A DNA stretch of 64,000 nucleotides from Schistosoma mansoni (Eukaryota; Platyhelminthes; Trematoda; Strigeidida; Schistosomatidae). Shown piece by piece: positions 24,251-37,133 of the stretch. Each line of letters starts with the position of its first letter. Position 1 is the stretch's first letter. A program made the position numbers and the translations under genes. The stretch lies in the NCBI RefSeq assembly GCF_000237925.1, contig NC_031495.1, positions 21,224,435 through 21,288,434 of the forward strand, written 5' to 3'. Below the pieces are notes generated by a model that was not told the origin of the DNA, ran no database searches, and was given only the letters and a program-made list of their open reading frames with translations.

Positions 24251-25829
24251 TAATGATTTAGATAATTCCACGAGAATATGAAGTTTATCAGGAAGTATGT
24301 AATATGCTAGATCAATACATTTTCACCAGTCTGATTACACATTTACCTATTAAGACATTTAAGCATGAAAAATAAAAAAAGCACTATGAATCATTCCACT
24401 CTGAACAGTAAATAAATAACAGGGTAGGTTTATTGAAAGTACACATTGTTTTTTAACACACGAGAGAGATTTGAACTACTGTATGGTTACAACTTCAATA
24501 AATTTAAGAATTTACCCTAACCACGTTTTATACAAAACTACAAAGACTGTTATTTACTTTCATTTATACTTGTTGGTTTGTTTTGATTTATCAAGTGAAC
24601 TAACTGTTTAAAAACATTATTACTGGTAGTAATCGGGACGGTGATATTAGCAATAACAATAAACAAACGAGAATGCTTTTATTGATATGCACTACTCTTA
24701 GAAAAACCAACTGTGTTCGTTGCTGAGTATTTTATCCAAGATGATAAAATAAATGGTTCATAAGTGTTGCTGCATCCTCTTACAGTCTAAATTAATATCT
24801 AACGTTTGAATATTTCAACTAATATCTATCTATTACTAAGATACAAAACTCACTTTTTGCATAAAAAGCATTTTTATTTTATAGTTACTCTTTCTTCGTC
24901 ATGGACCTACTTAATCGAAATGACAACCAGTTGTCAATGAATAACTTTATCAATAATTTAGAATTACTTGGGCTTCTAAACACAAGTACTGAATTCCTCT
25001 AACCACAAAATGTAATGTTTACATAAATATTTCTCTGTATATTAATTAGTCATTTGTTGATAATTTGATAACCTACTGTTTAGTATATGTAAGATTTACA
25101 AGTGACTGCTGTGAATAAAGTCATAAACCATTAATTCATTGTTTGTATGTGTATATGTTTTAGTGAACATGCCTAGATGTTTATTAAGATTTATCATAAA
25201 AATTCTTCTTTGGACACTATAGCACTTGACATATATAATAAAGCAGATGGTTTGTTAATTCATATCATAAGAAACATACAAACAGTAGGACTATGAGAGA
25301 AAATGAGATACTCCATTGGGAGAAGGTATAAAGAAGACATTGAAGTAATCTTTTCCTCAACACACACAAAACATCATGTTTATGTTTTATCTAATGTTTA
25401 GTTTATAAAATCAACTTTTTCACAAAAAAAATATATAAATAAATAGGTTTTCAAATTTATCCTCTACTCCATTTTCATGCATACAATTAGTGATTTTCTA
25501 TTAAAATAGTTAATTTTCTTTCACCCATTACAAAAGTTCCTCAAATAATAAGTAATATTTTAAGATAAATGATATTTTTAAGTATTCCTTAAAATCCTTA
25601 AACTTCAGTCAAACATATGCATAGGGGTTCTTCAGAATGTCTTTGCACTTTCTACTATTTCATATATGCACACATACCTGCTGGAGAAGCACTAAATGAA
25701 CTATAACATACAGAAATCTATACACTCATATGTATATTAAAGACATTTACGATTATATATTTTATTCAAAGCTAGTCTGTACTTTTCGTTCGTTTAGAGT
25801 TCTGAGTGAGAATTTCCTATTTTCTTCAG

Positions 25830-26110
25830 ATCATGAATCGACCAATGTTAGACTATCGTTGTAAACGTGGAAACACTGGGCATCCGTTTCTTCCTAATAC
25901 GTCAACCCTCAGTGGTGTACACCCATGGTTTAACTAGCAGAAATGGAACAAAGGACCTACTCTCCTAAAAGAGGATGCTAAACCTCTATATCATTTGGCC
26001 AGCATTTAACGGTGTGAATGTCTAACTTCAATCAATCCACGATACTGAGCGACCATTTTCTATTGTCTTGTGTAGATAACTGTTTCCTACCCATCACAGT
26101 TCAACTCCTA
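25830..26110 (-). repeat. Family-A SINE, old copy
   Basis: Minus strand; recognisable from the promoter remnant, GCCAGCATTTAACGGTG and CAATCCACGATACTGAGCGA. The hammerhead has decayed. Many differences from the young copies indicate age. Confidence 0.65.
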
Positions 26111-26373
26111 TTCTTTATTATGATGTAATGAAGTTGACAGACAGATTAAATGAAGATCTTGCTGTCTAAACTATAGAGTTTTCAATAATTTTTAAATATT
26201 TTACTTTTACCCCCAACGTATATATAATATAACCAGTGCTGTTTAGATTATTTATTACTGAGTATTTATATAAATAAGGACTATAATATAGTGCTTTCAA
26301 ATATGTATATCTATGTATATCTTTTTGTACATCTCTAAGTGTATGTGTGTGTCAGTATGAGTGATATGATTTA

Positions 26374-26873
26374 TATGAGTCAATTGAAACTAGACCACCA
26401 TGGAAAACCTGAAAGCACTGGACGCCTGTTTCGTCCTATTGTGCGACTCTTCAGCAGTGCGCATCCACGACGCCGCGTCGCGAGATTCGAACCCACGACC
26501 TTTCTGATAGTGATCATATGCTCACTAGTGACTGGCTCCATGAGCTATTTCATGTAGTTCTAGTGAGAAGCAGTAACCAGTGGAGTTCAACCAGCGCTGT
26601 TGGGAGATATTAACTCACTGAAGACATTGGTAAATGGTTGCTCAATTTCATGGATTGGTCAAAGTTAGACACTAACATTGTTAGGTGCTGGCTCAGTGGT
26701 CTATCGGTTAGGTGCTCTGGCTCGAGACTGATAGATCCTGAGTTCGAATCTCGCGACACGGGATTGTGGATGTGTACTGCTGAGGAGTCCCACAATAAGA
26801 TGAAACGGCCGTTCACTGCTTCCAGGTTTTCCATGGTGGTTTAGCTTCAATTCACTCATGATCTCAACTATAT
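26374..26873. repeat. Family-A SINE, palindromic composite
   Basis: The left arm (26374-26500) is the antisense 3' half from the end through box B. The right arm (26500-26873) is a full sense copy with box A (GGCTCAGTGG), box B and a hammerhead whose stem II is weakened. The 3' half is thus present twice in opposite orientation. Confidence 0.82.
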
Positions 26874-27802
26874 AATATTCAATGATAAATGATAATTTAT
26901 TTTTCTACATTTATATTTATGAATTCAATTGTTATTCATATTGACTGATCAGTAAATTAAGTAACCATTCCTCTTTAAAATTCTTTTCTCAGTAAGAAAA
27001 AGAAACAAAACATTTTGAAAGCATGTATTAAATGATTATCTCATCATTATTAGTAAGAGAAAAGAGAAATCAGGCTTTTAAGATGAGAATTCCTTTTTAA
27101 AAAGCAACTTGATACTTCAAAGCAAACCCCCCCCCCCACCTGATCAGTATTTTACATTATTCCATTTTGAAAATTCATTTGTTCAAGTCTTATTTGTACA
27201 TAAATAAATAAATAAAGTGAACATTAGGTAGAAAATATGTTTCTTATTGCCTTAGGCTAATTATTTTCTTATGTACAGTATGGTATCTGTTTATTTATTT
27301 ATAAAATAAAGATTTGATTTACTCTTTTTTTTAAAAAAAACAGATGGGTGTGACATCATAGACATTGTAAAATGTTACTAATATCATTTTACATGAATTA
27401 GAAAACTGTACAATTAATAAACTGTAAATGACAGATTAAAAGTAAATTAAAGTTGTGTTTTTTTTTTAGTAAAGAAATGATTATATTACTGAAAAAGATA
27501 AAGTAAGAAATTGTAAAAAGCAAACTCTACCCAAGACTAATAAAATCCTTTTATGTATATATACATGGAATAACGTAACATTCATAGATTCGATAAATTT
27601 TCATTTATGGAAGGCAAATTAATTAGTATGATTTTCAATTTATTTTAACAACAACTTAAAAAATCTTCAGGATAACGAATATTGACTAACGATCATTTGT
27701 TTATTAGCTTAAATAAACTTTATGTCAGATAAATAAACTTAGAAACTTAGATAGCTGGTGTTCAAAGAATACCTTATTAAAAACCAACTTACTAAAAATG
27801 TA

Positions 27803-28749
27803 CTTAGTTACTTATCTACGCCTGTTACCCCATTCGTGGTGGAGCATAGACCGACCACCAGCATTCTCCATACAAATCTGTACTGGACAATCCTTTCCAG
27901 TTCTTTTCAGTTGCTATTCGTCCTTTTCATGTCTGCTTCTAATTACCGAAGTAGTGTGTTCTTCGATTCTCCTCTTCTGCATCTCCCTTCAGAATTCCAA
28001 GTTAGGGGTTGTCTAGTGATACAGTTTGGTGATTTTCGTAATATATGTCGTATCCAACTCCAACGTCTTATCCTGATTTCCTCTTCAGCTGGAAGTTGGT
28101 TCATTCTCTCGTACAGTAGGCCATTGCTGATAGTATATGGCTAACGGACATTCAGTACCTTACGTAGACCATTGTTTAGAAATATTTGTGACATTTCGAT
28201 GATGGTTGTAGTGGTTTTCCACATTCCAGCTCCATACAGTAGAACTATCTTGATTTTCATATTAAAGATTCTCACTTTGAAGTTAGTTGACAGTTGTTTT
28301 GAGTTCCATATATTCTTCAATTCTAGAAATGCTGTCCTTGCTTTGCCAATCCTCGTCTTCACATCTGCATCCGATCCTCCTTGTTTATCGACAATGCTTC
28401 CCAGGTACGGGAATGTTTCCACCTCTTCCGGAGTTTCTCCATCGAGTGTGATTGTGTTGGTATTCTCCATGTCGTATTTGGGAATGTAGCTTTTTCCTTT
28501 ATGTGTGTTGAGGCCTACTAATGCAAACGGAGACTGCTGCTACACTGGTTGTCTTGACCTGCATTTTTTGATGTGTATGAGATAGAAGAGTCAGATCATC
28601 TGCAAAGTCCAAATTGTCAAGTCGCATCAAATTTATCCACTGTATTTCGTGCTTCCACTCATATGTCGAGGTCTACATAATCCAGCCAACTATCAGGAGA
28701 AAGAGGAAGGGGGAGAGTAAGCAGTCTTGTCTGACTCCGGTCCCCACAT
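27803..28749 (-). mobile_element. RTE-type LINE, 5'-truncated, broken
   Basis: Minus strand begins at VGTGVRQDCLLSPF (reverse transcriptase motif after the first catalytic region), continues NTITLDGETPEEVETFPYLG and GSIVDKQGGSDADVKTRIG, and ends at the TAACAGGCGTAGATAAGTAA tail. Several frame breaks. Flanks TAAAAATGTA (27793-27802) and TAAAAACGTA (28750-28759) match at nine of ten bases, a slightly decayed target duplication, so it is older than the copy at 14476. Confidence 0.85.
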
Positions 28750-28789
28750 TAAAAACGTAGACACTGATAATCTATTTCTCAGTATGAGT

Positions 28790-29050
28790 TGTGGAGATTG
28801 ATGAATTTTACTGAGATAACGATCTGATCCAAGTTAGACAATCATTAAAAGCCTGGAATTACTGGACAGTCACCTCGTCCCAGTATGGGACTCCTCAAGA
28901 GCACACACCTATCAATACATCAACAGTAAACCCAGGACCTTTAGGTTTCATAGAGAGAGTATAATTTTTAAGTCAATGAGCAGACATCCAATGATGTGAA
29001 TCTCCTTGGTTCGACTCCTTGTGTGCTCTTGTATCAGCATTACTGAGAAG
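28790..29050 (-). repeat. Family-A SINE, very old copy
   Basis: Minus strand; spotted from TGGGACTCCTCAAGAGCACACA, AACCCAGGACC and ATCCAATGATGTGAAT. Only the outline of promoter and ribozyme remains. Confidence 0.5.
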
Positions 29051-29847
29051 TCTCAGACAAGAACAAAATAGCTGTCCATTCCTTTCTGATTTTTAGTGGT
29101 CGTTTATTTAACGTCAATTCGTCATGTAGACCATAAAATCAAACAACTTCCCAAAGTCCCTACACTAAAAAAACGTGTCAAGCGGTCAACCACACTGAAA
29201 GAACTATGTGAAATCAGTTAGTGACTGACTAGTATTTAGTCCTGATTTTTGAGATTGCTTCTGTCTAACCAAGTCGAGAACGAAAAAAACACTAACTATG
29301 GTACCAGATCATCATTATGCTATTTTGTAGATAGTAAAACTCGAAAATATGAGGAATTTGACTTCATCTAAGCGGCTTATTACCTTATTCTTCATCATAG
29401 GACCTAGAAGATACCAATTTTTGGTCCCATTTGCCAATGGTTGCTTATTAACGAGAAGCTTCAAGCTAGAATGAAATAAATAATCATTACCTCCTGATTT
29501 TCATTACTTTACCTTCTAATATCAACTAGTAACGATAAATCACCATCCCTGGATTGAAATAATACATACAATCTGTTCAACCACATCAGTAAAATTCTGG
29601 ATAAAAGTCGCTGTTACAGAAAACCAGACTTTTTGTGTGAATACGTAGGGAAACAAAATAAAGTTAACTAGCAAAAAGTGTAAAGTTAGCCTATAATTAC
29701 ACATGGTTTAGAAATTGACAGAAATTCCAAAGAAATGTTTCACTTTGACTGAATATTCTATTTCAGTTAATTCGAAATTAATTAAGTCATTCAGTTCAAT
29801 TGTCATTAAACCCAGTCGATTTGTAGTAACAGAAATATAGAACTGTC

Positions 29848-30030
29848 TTCATGACTCTATGGATTGTCACTAGTGGTAGAATCCAGAATCTGAGTTTCGT
29901 CCTATTTTTGACTAGTCAGCTGAATGTACATGCATCCAACCGCTGGCATACCCACTGAAGCTCGAACCTACTGCATTAGGCTTTGAATAACAATACATTA
30001 TCTATTGAGCTGCTAAGCCCAGATGTCCAC
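29848..30030 (-). repeat. Sm-alpha-like SINE, old antisense copy
   Basis: Contains GTAGAATCCAGAATCTGAG, TTTCGTCCTA and GACTAGTCAGCTG, the antisense of a decayed Sm-alpha hammerhead, followed by a degraded promoter region. Confidence 0.6.
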
Positions 30031-33000
30031 CAGTTTTCTGGATGAACATGAAGTTATATATGAAAAGGTATGGGTTTTACTAATTTTGATTTTTGGGAAT
30101 TCAATCGATAAATCTCTGTTGCTATATGCGTACTGTGTGCAAATAGCCTTGTAAGATTATGGAAATTTCAAGATAATGTACACAGGCCAAAAAATACCGG
30201 ACAAGATTCAGTCCTGAATATTAACAATATAATCATTAAGATCTTCACTAATAATGAAATATATTCATGTGTTAATAAAAGAGATAATGCATAATTTAAA
30301 TACAAGGTTAGTAGCTACATTTAATAGTTGCTGAAATTTAGCAATGTATTATTCTATTTATCAAATATATTAAAGTAGATGGATAGATTTAAACATCATG
30401 GTTAGTTATTTGTCATTTGAAAATTCCTGCTGACCTAAAGATAAAACTTTCTTTGTACAAATAATGAAAGAAAGTTTCAGTCACTGATATATGAGACAAT
30501 AAGAATATATATATATATCCGTATTGAATGTATGGTCGCTTTCACTTTCTGGCCAAATCTCTTAACATAATTAATGCTTTATTATATTTAAGATTTAATT
30601 TTTGTGTAAATCGAAAAAAAACAATAGAGAAATTGTTTCACTAAGCCAAATTGAAGAGTCTATTTCTCCCCCTTCCCAAAATAAAAATAAAGACCTACGG
30701 ACCCAATTAGGGTAATGAAGATTTATTTGAATTTACTAAAACAAAATGGAATTATCTACTTATTTAAATGACAATAGAAACTAAATGTTCAGGTGCATGT
30801 GTAATGAAAGCTTTTTCAATTACACAAACATGCCCAAATAGATTTCTCTCATCTATTCCATGTGTGTGTATATGTATATATACGTGTATGTATGTAGATA
30901 GGATTTATTCTTTTCTAGTTGTCTTTACTTTTTTTCCTTCCAAATTTAATTCTTATACTTCTTTCTTTTTTCAAGTTCCTTTCTACATTTCGTTTTTCAT
31001 CTACAGGAAGTTTTGCATGACTAAAGAAAATGATCTATTGAAATATTTTATAATCTAATTAGTATAATGAAATATTCGGTTTGTTTTTTTGATAACGATT
31101 ACAAACATAAACATACGTATACATATTGACTGGGGAACGGTTTCTTTTTTGTCCTTCTTGTCGAATATAAACGAAATGATATGTTATATATATATTTGTG
31201 AAGAAAACGGGAAATCAAAGTTTTCAGTAGAACAGATACACAAAATTAAACTATTTATAACACTATGTAAGCTAATTAAGATATTAAGTTATTACTAATG
31301 AAATGAACTGAGATGATAGTAATACAATAACTCATTAATAACGACAGTACTCTGTTATGAGTCAAACGAATCTGTAAAAATGAGAACATAATAGTTGAAT
31401 GGTATAATACTTGTGGCTAAAATCTGAGTGTGTTGATTTGATTTCCTATGAAGTCATACATATGTAATGGTGAGAGAATTTACAATCTATTTAGGGCCCC
31501 TTGATTTTTAGTGATTCTTCTAGCATATTCAAAATCATGTTAGAAATTAAACTTGTTAACATGTTATTCACAACTTAAAACTATAGTGTTGTAGAGAGGA
31601 CATTGAGCAAGAATAAAGACAGTTAATCAATAATGTCTTTGAAGCATTACTTATGTGTTGAATACCTATTTAGTAAAAAGTGATGAGAGTGAAGTGTCTG
31701 CTCACAGCACATTATTCAGCCAACAAAATTGTGGAATTGAATCAGTTAACATATAATCAGCATGCCAACTCGTCACTTACTCCAAGGTTTGATGTTGACT
31801 GTATAAATTGTAGAACACTAAAAGTTACAAGATCAAATACGAAAATAAAAGTATATACTTCCTGTTGATATTCCAAACCCATCACAAATCATTAATTGTC
31901 ATTAGATATCATGCCTTGAAATAGATTACTGTGATATATATGTATATACAACGGGCACTGATGTTATCCGTAATCTTAAAAATTCTATAGTTTGTCTACA
32001 TTGTTTCCTCCTATCTAATCAAGTGGTTCTTTGGGATCCCAATATCTTTTGATATTTTGAATATGTTTCTTATTTGTGATGCGAGCGAGTCAAACAAATT
32101 GAGCCACCGTAATACTATGTTAAATTCTATTTTGATCTATCTGATGAAATCAATAGGTAAGTCAGTGAAACTCCTAGGAACATTGAACGTCTATCTCATC
32201 ATAGTTTCGAAATCTTTCAACAATATCCACTCAAAATCTCACAGGTTAGACTAGCCAAAATCTTTAGATCTTACAACAATTATTGTTTTTTTAGACTATT
32301 GAACTTAATAGCTCACAGTTACAACTTCAGTTAATCCACAGTATTAAAGTAACTATTATCCACCATTTTTTATGTTTCGAAGTTTTATTGTGTTACAAGT
32401 ATCAAACTAGTTTTATAATGAAACCTTTAAATTTGTAGATTCTACCATCTAGTTATGAAATAGAAAAAAACTGTTTACTAAATGGTTGTCAATATTATGA
32501 CCAAGTTGTTACAGTGACACTTACAGTCCTATCAATATATATACGCTTTTAAACTCATTCTGATCCTTTCTATCAGTTATAAATCTTTATCGATATTCGA
32601 CTTCCAGCTAATGAACATTTATTTTTAAAAATGATCTAATTCATAATTGCGTTAGTGTTCATTGTAACAATGATTACTTGATCATAAATGGGCATTTTAA
32701 AATATAGATGTATGTATATGTGTGTACATGACTGTGTTTTATATCATTACATATATGATTGCTATAAAAAACAGAGAATATTTATTCAGATATTGAATAT
32801 CATATTTAGGTGTTGTTTAAATCATTGCACCTAGTACAAAATAACTTGATCGATTTGTCTAATCAGCACGATTATTGGCAAGCAGTAAGAGCATATATAT
32901 AACAGATACAAGCAAAAGAATATTTTCTCCCTTCTGTTTCACAGACTAAATAATTCCTGACGTTGTTTTCCTTTTTTTCGAAAACCATATTAAGATTTAA

Positions 33001-33231
33001 AGTGGAACATAATTACAAATACTAAGCAACTTTCAATTTGAAAAAAATAACATTTTCCAGTTGTTGTTTTTTAATATCTGTACGACTATACATTCATACA
33101 CGAAAGTATAATTATGATTTCAATTTTGGAAAAAAAAATCAAATAACGAATGTACAATGAGGAAGACTTTCATTCTGTTGTCGTCAGTATTTTTTTCAAG
33201 CTTTACCCTTTAGTTATCCATTCACTGTCCC

Positions 33232-33233
<2 letters not shown>

Positions 33234-33273
<40 letters not shown>
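33234..33273. repeat. TA microsatellite, about 40 bases
   Basis: Uninterrupted alternating TA. Similar shorter runs lie at 35306-35331 and 43354-43388. Confidence 0.98.
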
Positions 33274-33281
<8 letters not shown>

Positions 33282-34179
33282 AGAAGCAAAAGTAGAGACT
33301 AGTCAAAGGATGAGCGGTTTGATAAGCGGAATGTCAGTATGTGTAGTGTTTGCTTTTCTCTTAGTCAACAATGTCAGCTAATATATATATCCTGTTAGTC
33401 ACAAAATATATTAAAACAAAGAATAATAATAATAATCTGCTTAGTCTCCATTCTATAATTCATCCCTTTTCATGTTTAGTCAAAAATACAAATTTTCTTT
33501 TTATTCTATTTCTTTTAAACATATGCAAAACAAAACTGAAATAAACAAGAGATTTTGTAAAATTTATTATTTTATTTTATTTATTTATTTTTTAAAAATA
33601 AAATAAAACATCACTTGTCATTTCATTTTATCATTTTGTACTATGTTGCTTTTATTTATTGTGCACTTTTTCTATGGTGAAGGAATTATATCGAAGGAAA
33701 TATACGAATGGTTGTTGGAAATGGGTATTACAGTTGCTCACTCACTTATTCTCTTCATTTTTAATACATTTGAATGAAAGTTAACTTAACTGACTCATAT
33801 TTTTTTTGAGGGAAAAAATGTTTTTGTTAAATAGAATTTTGTACAAAAATATTTTGACATTTAATCGAAACTTTTTTTCAAAAAAAAACAAAAAAAATAG
33901 AAAAGTTTTAATCGAAAATACAAAAATGAGCTAATCTTTTTCTTTTTTTCTGGAAAAAAACTGTGATTTGTTTTGTTTTTTGTAAAATAATACAAAAATT
34001 AACTTTTAAAATTTATTTGTAAAAAAAACACGAAATATTCACAATCTATTCTTTGCTAAAGTGTATTTTTTATTTAATCAATATGATGTATATTTCTAAA
34101 TAAGTCACTTAATATTCATTTAAGTTAGATGGTTTATTACCATTTTTAGAATCCTGTAAGCTTATCTTGTCATATTGAC

Positions 34180-34265
34180 AACTCATCAACTGGATGTAGC
34201 TGGAATCCCAGTGTTGATGTTCATATTAGAGATCAGATTTAGTACTTTTAATTTCAAACGTCAAA
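34180..34265 (-). repeat. Sm-alpha-like SINE remnant
   Basis: Short antisense trace: CAACTCATCAACTGGATG, then CCCAGTGTTGATGTTCA and AATTTCAAACGTCAAAC. Too decayed to define ends. Confidence 0.4.
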
Positions 34266-34303
34266 CATGTTATACAATAATTGACTACCACTTTTTAGAT
34301 TAG

Positions 34304-34731
34304 AAGGGGTTTTGTATAGATTTCGGTATTTTCATAGTTGAAATTATGAGTCAATTGAAGCTAGACCACCATGGAAAACCTGGAAGCGCTGGACGGCCGT
34401 TTCGTCCTATTATGGGACTTCTTAACAGTGCGAATCCACACTTGAGTTCTAGTGAGAAGCAATGACCAGTGCAGTTCAACCAACTCTGTTGTAGAGATAT
34501 CAACTCACTGAAGACAAGTGGTGAACGGTTGCTCAAAATCGTGAATTGGTTGAAGTCAAACATTAACACCGTTGGATGCCGGCTCAGTGGTCTATCGGTT
34601 AAGTGCTCTGACGCGAGACTGGTAGGTCGTGGGTTCGAATCTCGCGAGTGCGGGATCGTGGGTGCGCACTGCTGAGGAGTCCCATAATAGGACGAAACGG
34701 CCCGTCCAGTGCTTCCAGGTTTTCCATACTG
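34304..34731. repeat. Family-A SINE, palindromic composite with intact promoter
   Basis: The left arm (34304-34440) is the antisense 3' half. The right arm (34443-34731) is sense, with box A GGCTCAGTGG (34581-34590) and box B GGTTCGAATC (34632-34641) at tRNA-like spacing, then an intact hammerhead. The 3' half is duplicated in inverse orientation. It is the best preserved pol III promoter in the window. Confidence 0.85.
34666..34712 (+). ncRNA. Hammerhead ribozyme motif in SINE
   Basis: Stem I GCACTG with CAGTGC (six pairs), core CTGAGGA, stem II GTCC/GGAC, GAAA, stem III ACGG-C-CCGT with one extra loop base, and GTC cleavage site. Complete core and longest stem I in the window. It lies antisense to MEIS, so it would only be made from the SINE's own promoter or other plus-strand transcription. 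Confidence 0.72.
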
Positions 34732-35101
34732 TTTTTAGTTATGATTACCAGATGTCAATTGGTTAGATTTTTATTCAACTTAAATAATAATACATTATTA
34801 AATACACTGTCATTTCTATAATCAAAATCTTGGTTAATATAACTTGATAAATAACTACTTTATGATTTCAAACAGTAAATTTTATCGGTTTTAACTTTAA
34901 TTGTCTTATAGAAGGAAAGTAATACTCCAGAAAGTGTTCAATATTAAATCCTCTTCACTGAAATGTTCAAATATCAAATATTGTACTTAATAAAATAACG
35001 ACTAGTATTTTATAGTATGACGTATGTGCAGTTACAAAGTTTGAAAGTTTTTTGATACCAATTAAGATAGTCTGATTGATAAGTGGTAATGAGATTATCC
35101 G

Positions 35102-35143
35102 GTCTGGTGGTCTAGCTTCAATTGACTCACGCTTTCAACTATC
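35102..35143 (+). repeat. Family-A SINE, 3'-end fragment
   Basis: About 40 bases: GGTGGTCTAGCTTCAATTGA, then CTCACGCTTTCAACTAT, identical in layout to the SINE 3' end. Confidence 0.7.
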
Positions 35144-36530
35144 AGATTTTAATTAAATATTACATTACAAATAATTGCTAATCCATTGTTTAGGATATTG
35201 TTTAAAATTAGTTATAAAAGTAACGCTAACTGTATATTACTACAAGGTAATCAAAACTATTTGGACAAAAACGATGTATTTCGCTTCATATGAGTGACTG
35301 GAAAGCATATATATATATATATATATATATATCCGATTTTCGTTTTACATACAAGTCAATCTTTCAATGATTATTGAGATACCTGGGTGAAAATCATTCA
35401 ATCGTTCTCATTTTACAGGACAAAATGATCGATTAGTATGCCCGTAAAGTCTTAAAAGAACATTTTTCAATTTTTACACAAGTTTATTTATGTACAAATT
35501 AAGTCATTCACTCATTTCGACAAATTATGAAGGAGTTAATAGCACAAAACCTTTAGTTTATATTGAATTAAATTGTGAAAACTGCGTTAGTGTATTTCTG
35601 CTTTCCATACTATTCCAGGTAACCAGTTAAAGGGTCCCTAGTCAAAGTTAACCTGTAAGGTGTATGTATACTTAGTTTTTAATGACTTTCTTGTTGAAAT
35701 TATTTCAGAATGGAAGTTGAATAGAAAGCATCCGAAACTTTTCAGAAAATCATTGTATCCGCTTATACTTATCTATTTAAAATGTACTCATTCACAAAAA
35801 GAAAGTTTTTCAACCATTTTGAGACAAAGTGAGATTTTATAGTTGTCACCCTTTTATCCGATACAGAATAATATTAAACTGATATTCAGACATCATTTAT
35901 TTAGAAGAATTAATTCTTAATCTACAAATGAAGTTTAATGGTTGGTACACATTTTCATTTACAGATACATGTAAAGTAAAAAGAGATTGATTGAAGTTGA
36001 AGGAATGTTAAATCATTGAAAGTTGATTGGTAAAAGGTCCTAGTAATAGATTTCTTAGAAGTAAACACTCCTCAACAGAGCGAAGTTACTATTAATGCAA
36101 TTACCAATAGTATTACTTACACCATTACTCACACTATAAATACCCATACTACTACTACTACTACGACTAATGCTGATATTAATACATAATCAAAGAAGGT
36201 TATCAATTACTCTACAAGTCTTTAGAAATCGATACAGTACATGCTTTATTTGTAACCAATCAATTAATATGACCTTTTTCCACTATATAGCCATTTACTT
36301 AATGTTTATCGTCTAAAACAGAAATATTTCACTAATTTGTCAAATCACAACAATATTAAAAACTGATCTCGTAACTGATAAGTGATTAAAGAGAACGGAA
36401 CACTTTTTTACACTAACAAGTGAAATAATAAACCCTATTTCTTATGTAATAAAAATTAATTTTTTTTTCAATTTTTTTCAAAACGTCAACCATTTTTAAA
36501 AAAAAAGAAGTCTAAACCTTTAATTTTCAG

Positions 36531-36878
36531 ACGGGGGTTTTGTGGAGAGCCTTTAATCGATCACAGAGAAGTGCTAGCCAAACCAATGACAATCCTGATG
36601 AGAGATCTAAACGCCAACGTCGGAATGCATAACACCGGATATAAAGAAATCCTGGGACCTCATGAACTGACTGACAGAAGTGAAAAAAATGCTGAGAGAT
36701 TCGTACATCCATGTGCGCTCGCTCACGAGACTGATAGGTCACGGGTTCAAATCTCGTGGGGCGGGATCGTGGATTCGCACTGCTGAGGAGTCCCGCAAGA
36801 GGACGAAACGGCCATCCAGTGCTTCCAGGTTTTCCATGGTGGTCTAGCTTCAATTGACTCATGGTCTCAACTATATAA
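36531..36878 (+). mobile_element. LINE endonuclease/SINE chimera
   Basis: Begins with the SINE-type end GGGGGTTTTGTGGAGAG. At 36546-36706 follows a piece of RTE-like endonuclease reading DLNANVGMHNTGYKEILGPH (the GDFNAKIG..NTG motif of these nucleases). From about 36707 it becomes family-A SINE with box B (GGTTCAAATC), hammerhead and full 3' end. The frame stays open through both parts, but there is no sign it is expressed. A template switch between LINE and SINE RNA is the likely origin. Confidence 0.78.
36777..36822 (+). ncRNA. Hammerhead ribozyme motif, slightly altered
   Basis: GCACTG/CAGTGC stem I, CTGAGGA, GTCC/GGAC stem II and GAAA are intact. Stem III reads ACGGCCAT, so one pair next to the cleavage site is lost and the site is ATC. 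Activity is doubtful. Confidence 0.5.
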
Positions 36879-37133
36879 AAAACCTTTAATTGTTAATTGG
36901 TCTTAAATTTGACCAATCCAAATCTAAAATACAGAATTAAAATTTTAGACTATACTTAAATATTCATTGAATGTTTTCTTTATTTCTAAAGTTTTTTCTA
37001 AGAAATTTTAATTAAAGTAAATTATATTTGGATTCATCACTTTGAGAAAAATTTTTTTTCATTTAAATGAAATTTTAATTTCAATTTTATCAATAACATG
37101 AAAACAATTAACTTATTTCATAAACTTATAAAA

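Noticed and set aside
30768-31058. 96-residue frame, plus strand
   Set aside because: AT-rich chance frame with Phe/Tyr runs; no splice context or motif.
31920-31960. Possible regulatory TA-rich element
   Set aside because: Only short TA-rich sequence; nothing sets it apart from the general background.
34581-34655. Possible tRNA gene with A and B boxes
   Set aside because: The boxes and spacing fit a tRNA promoter, but the sequence lies within a SINE and lacks a convincing cloverleaf acceptor stem. The same arrangement recurs in the other SINE copies.
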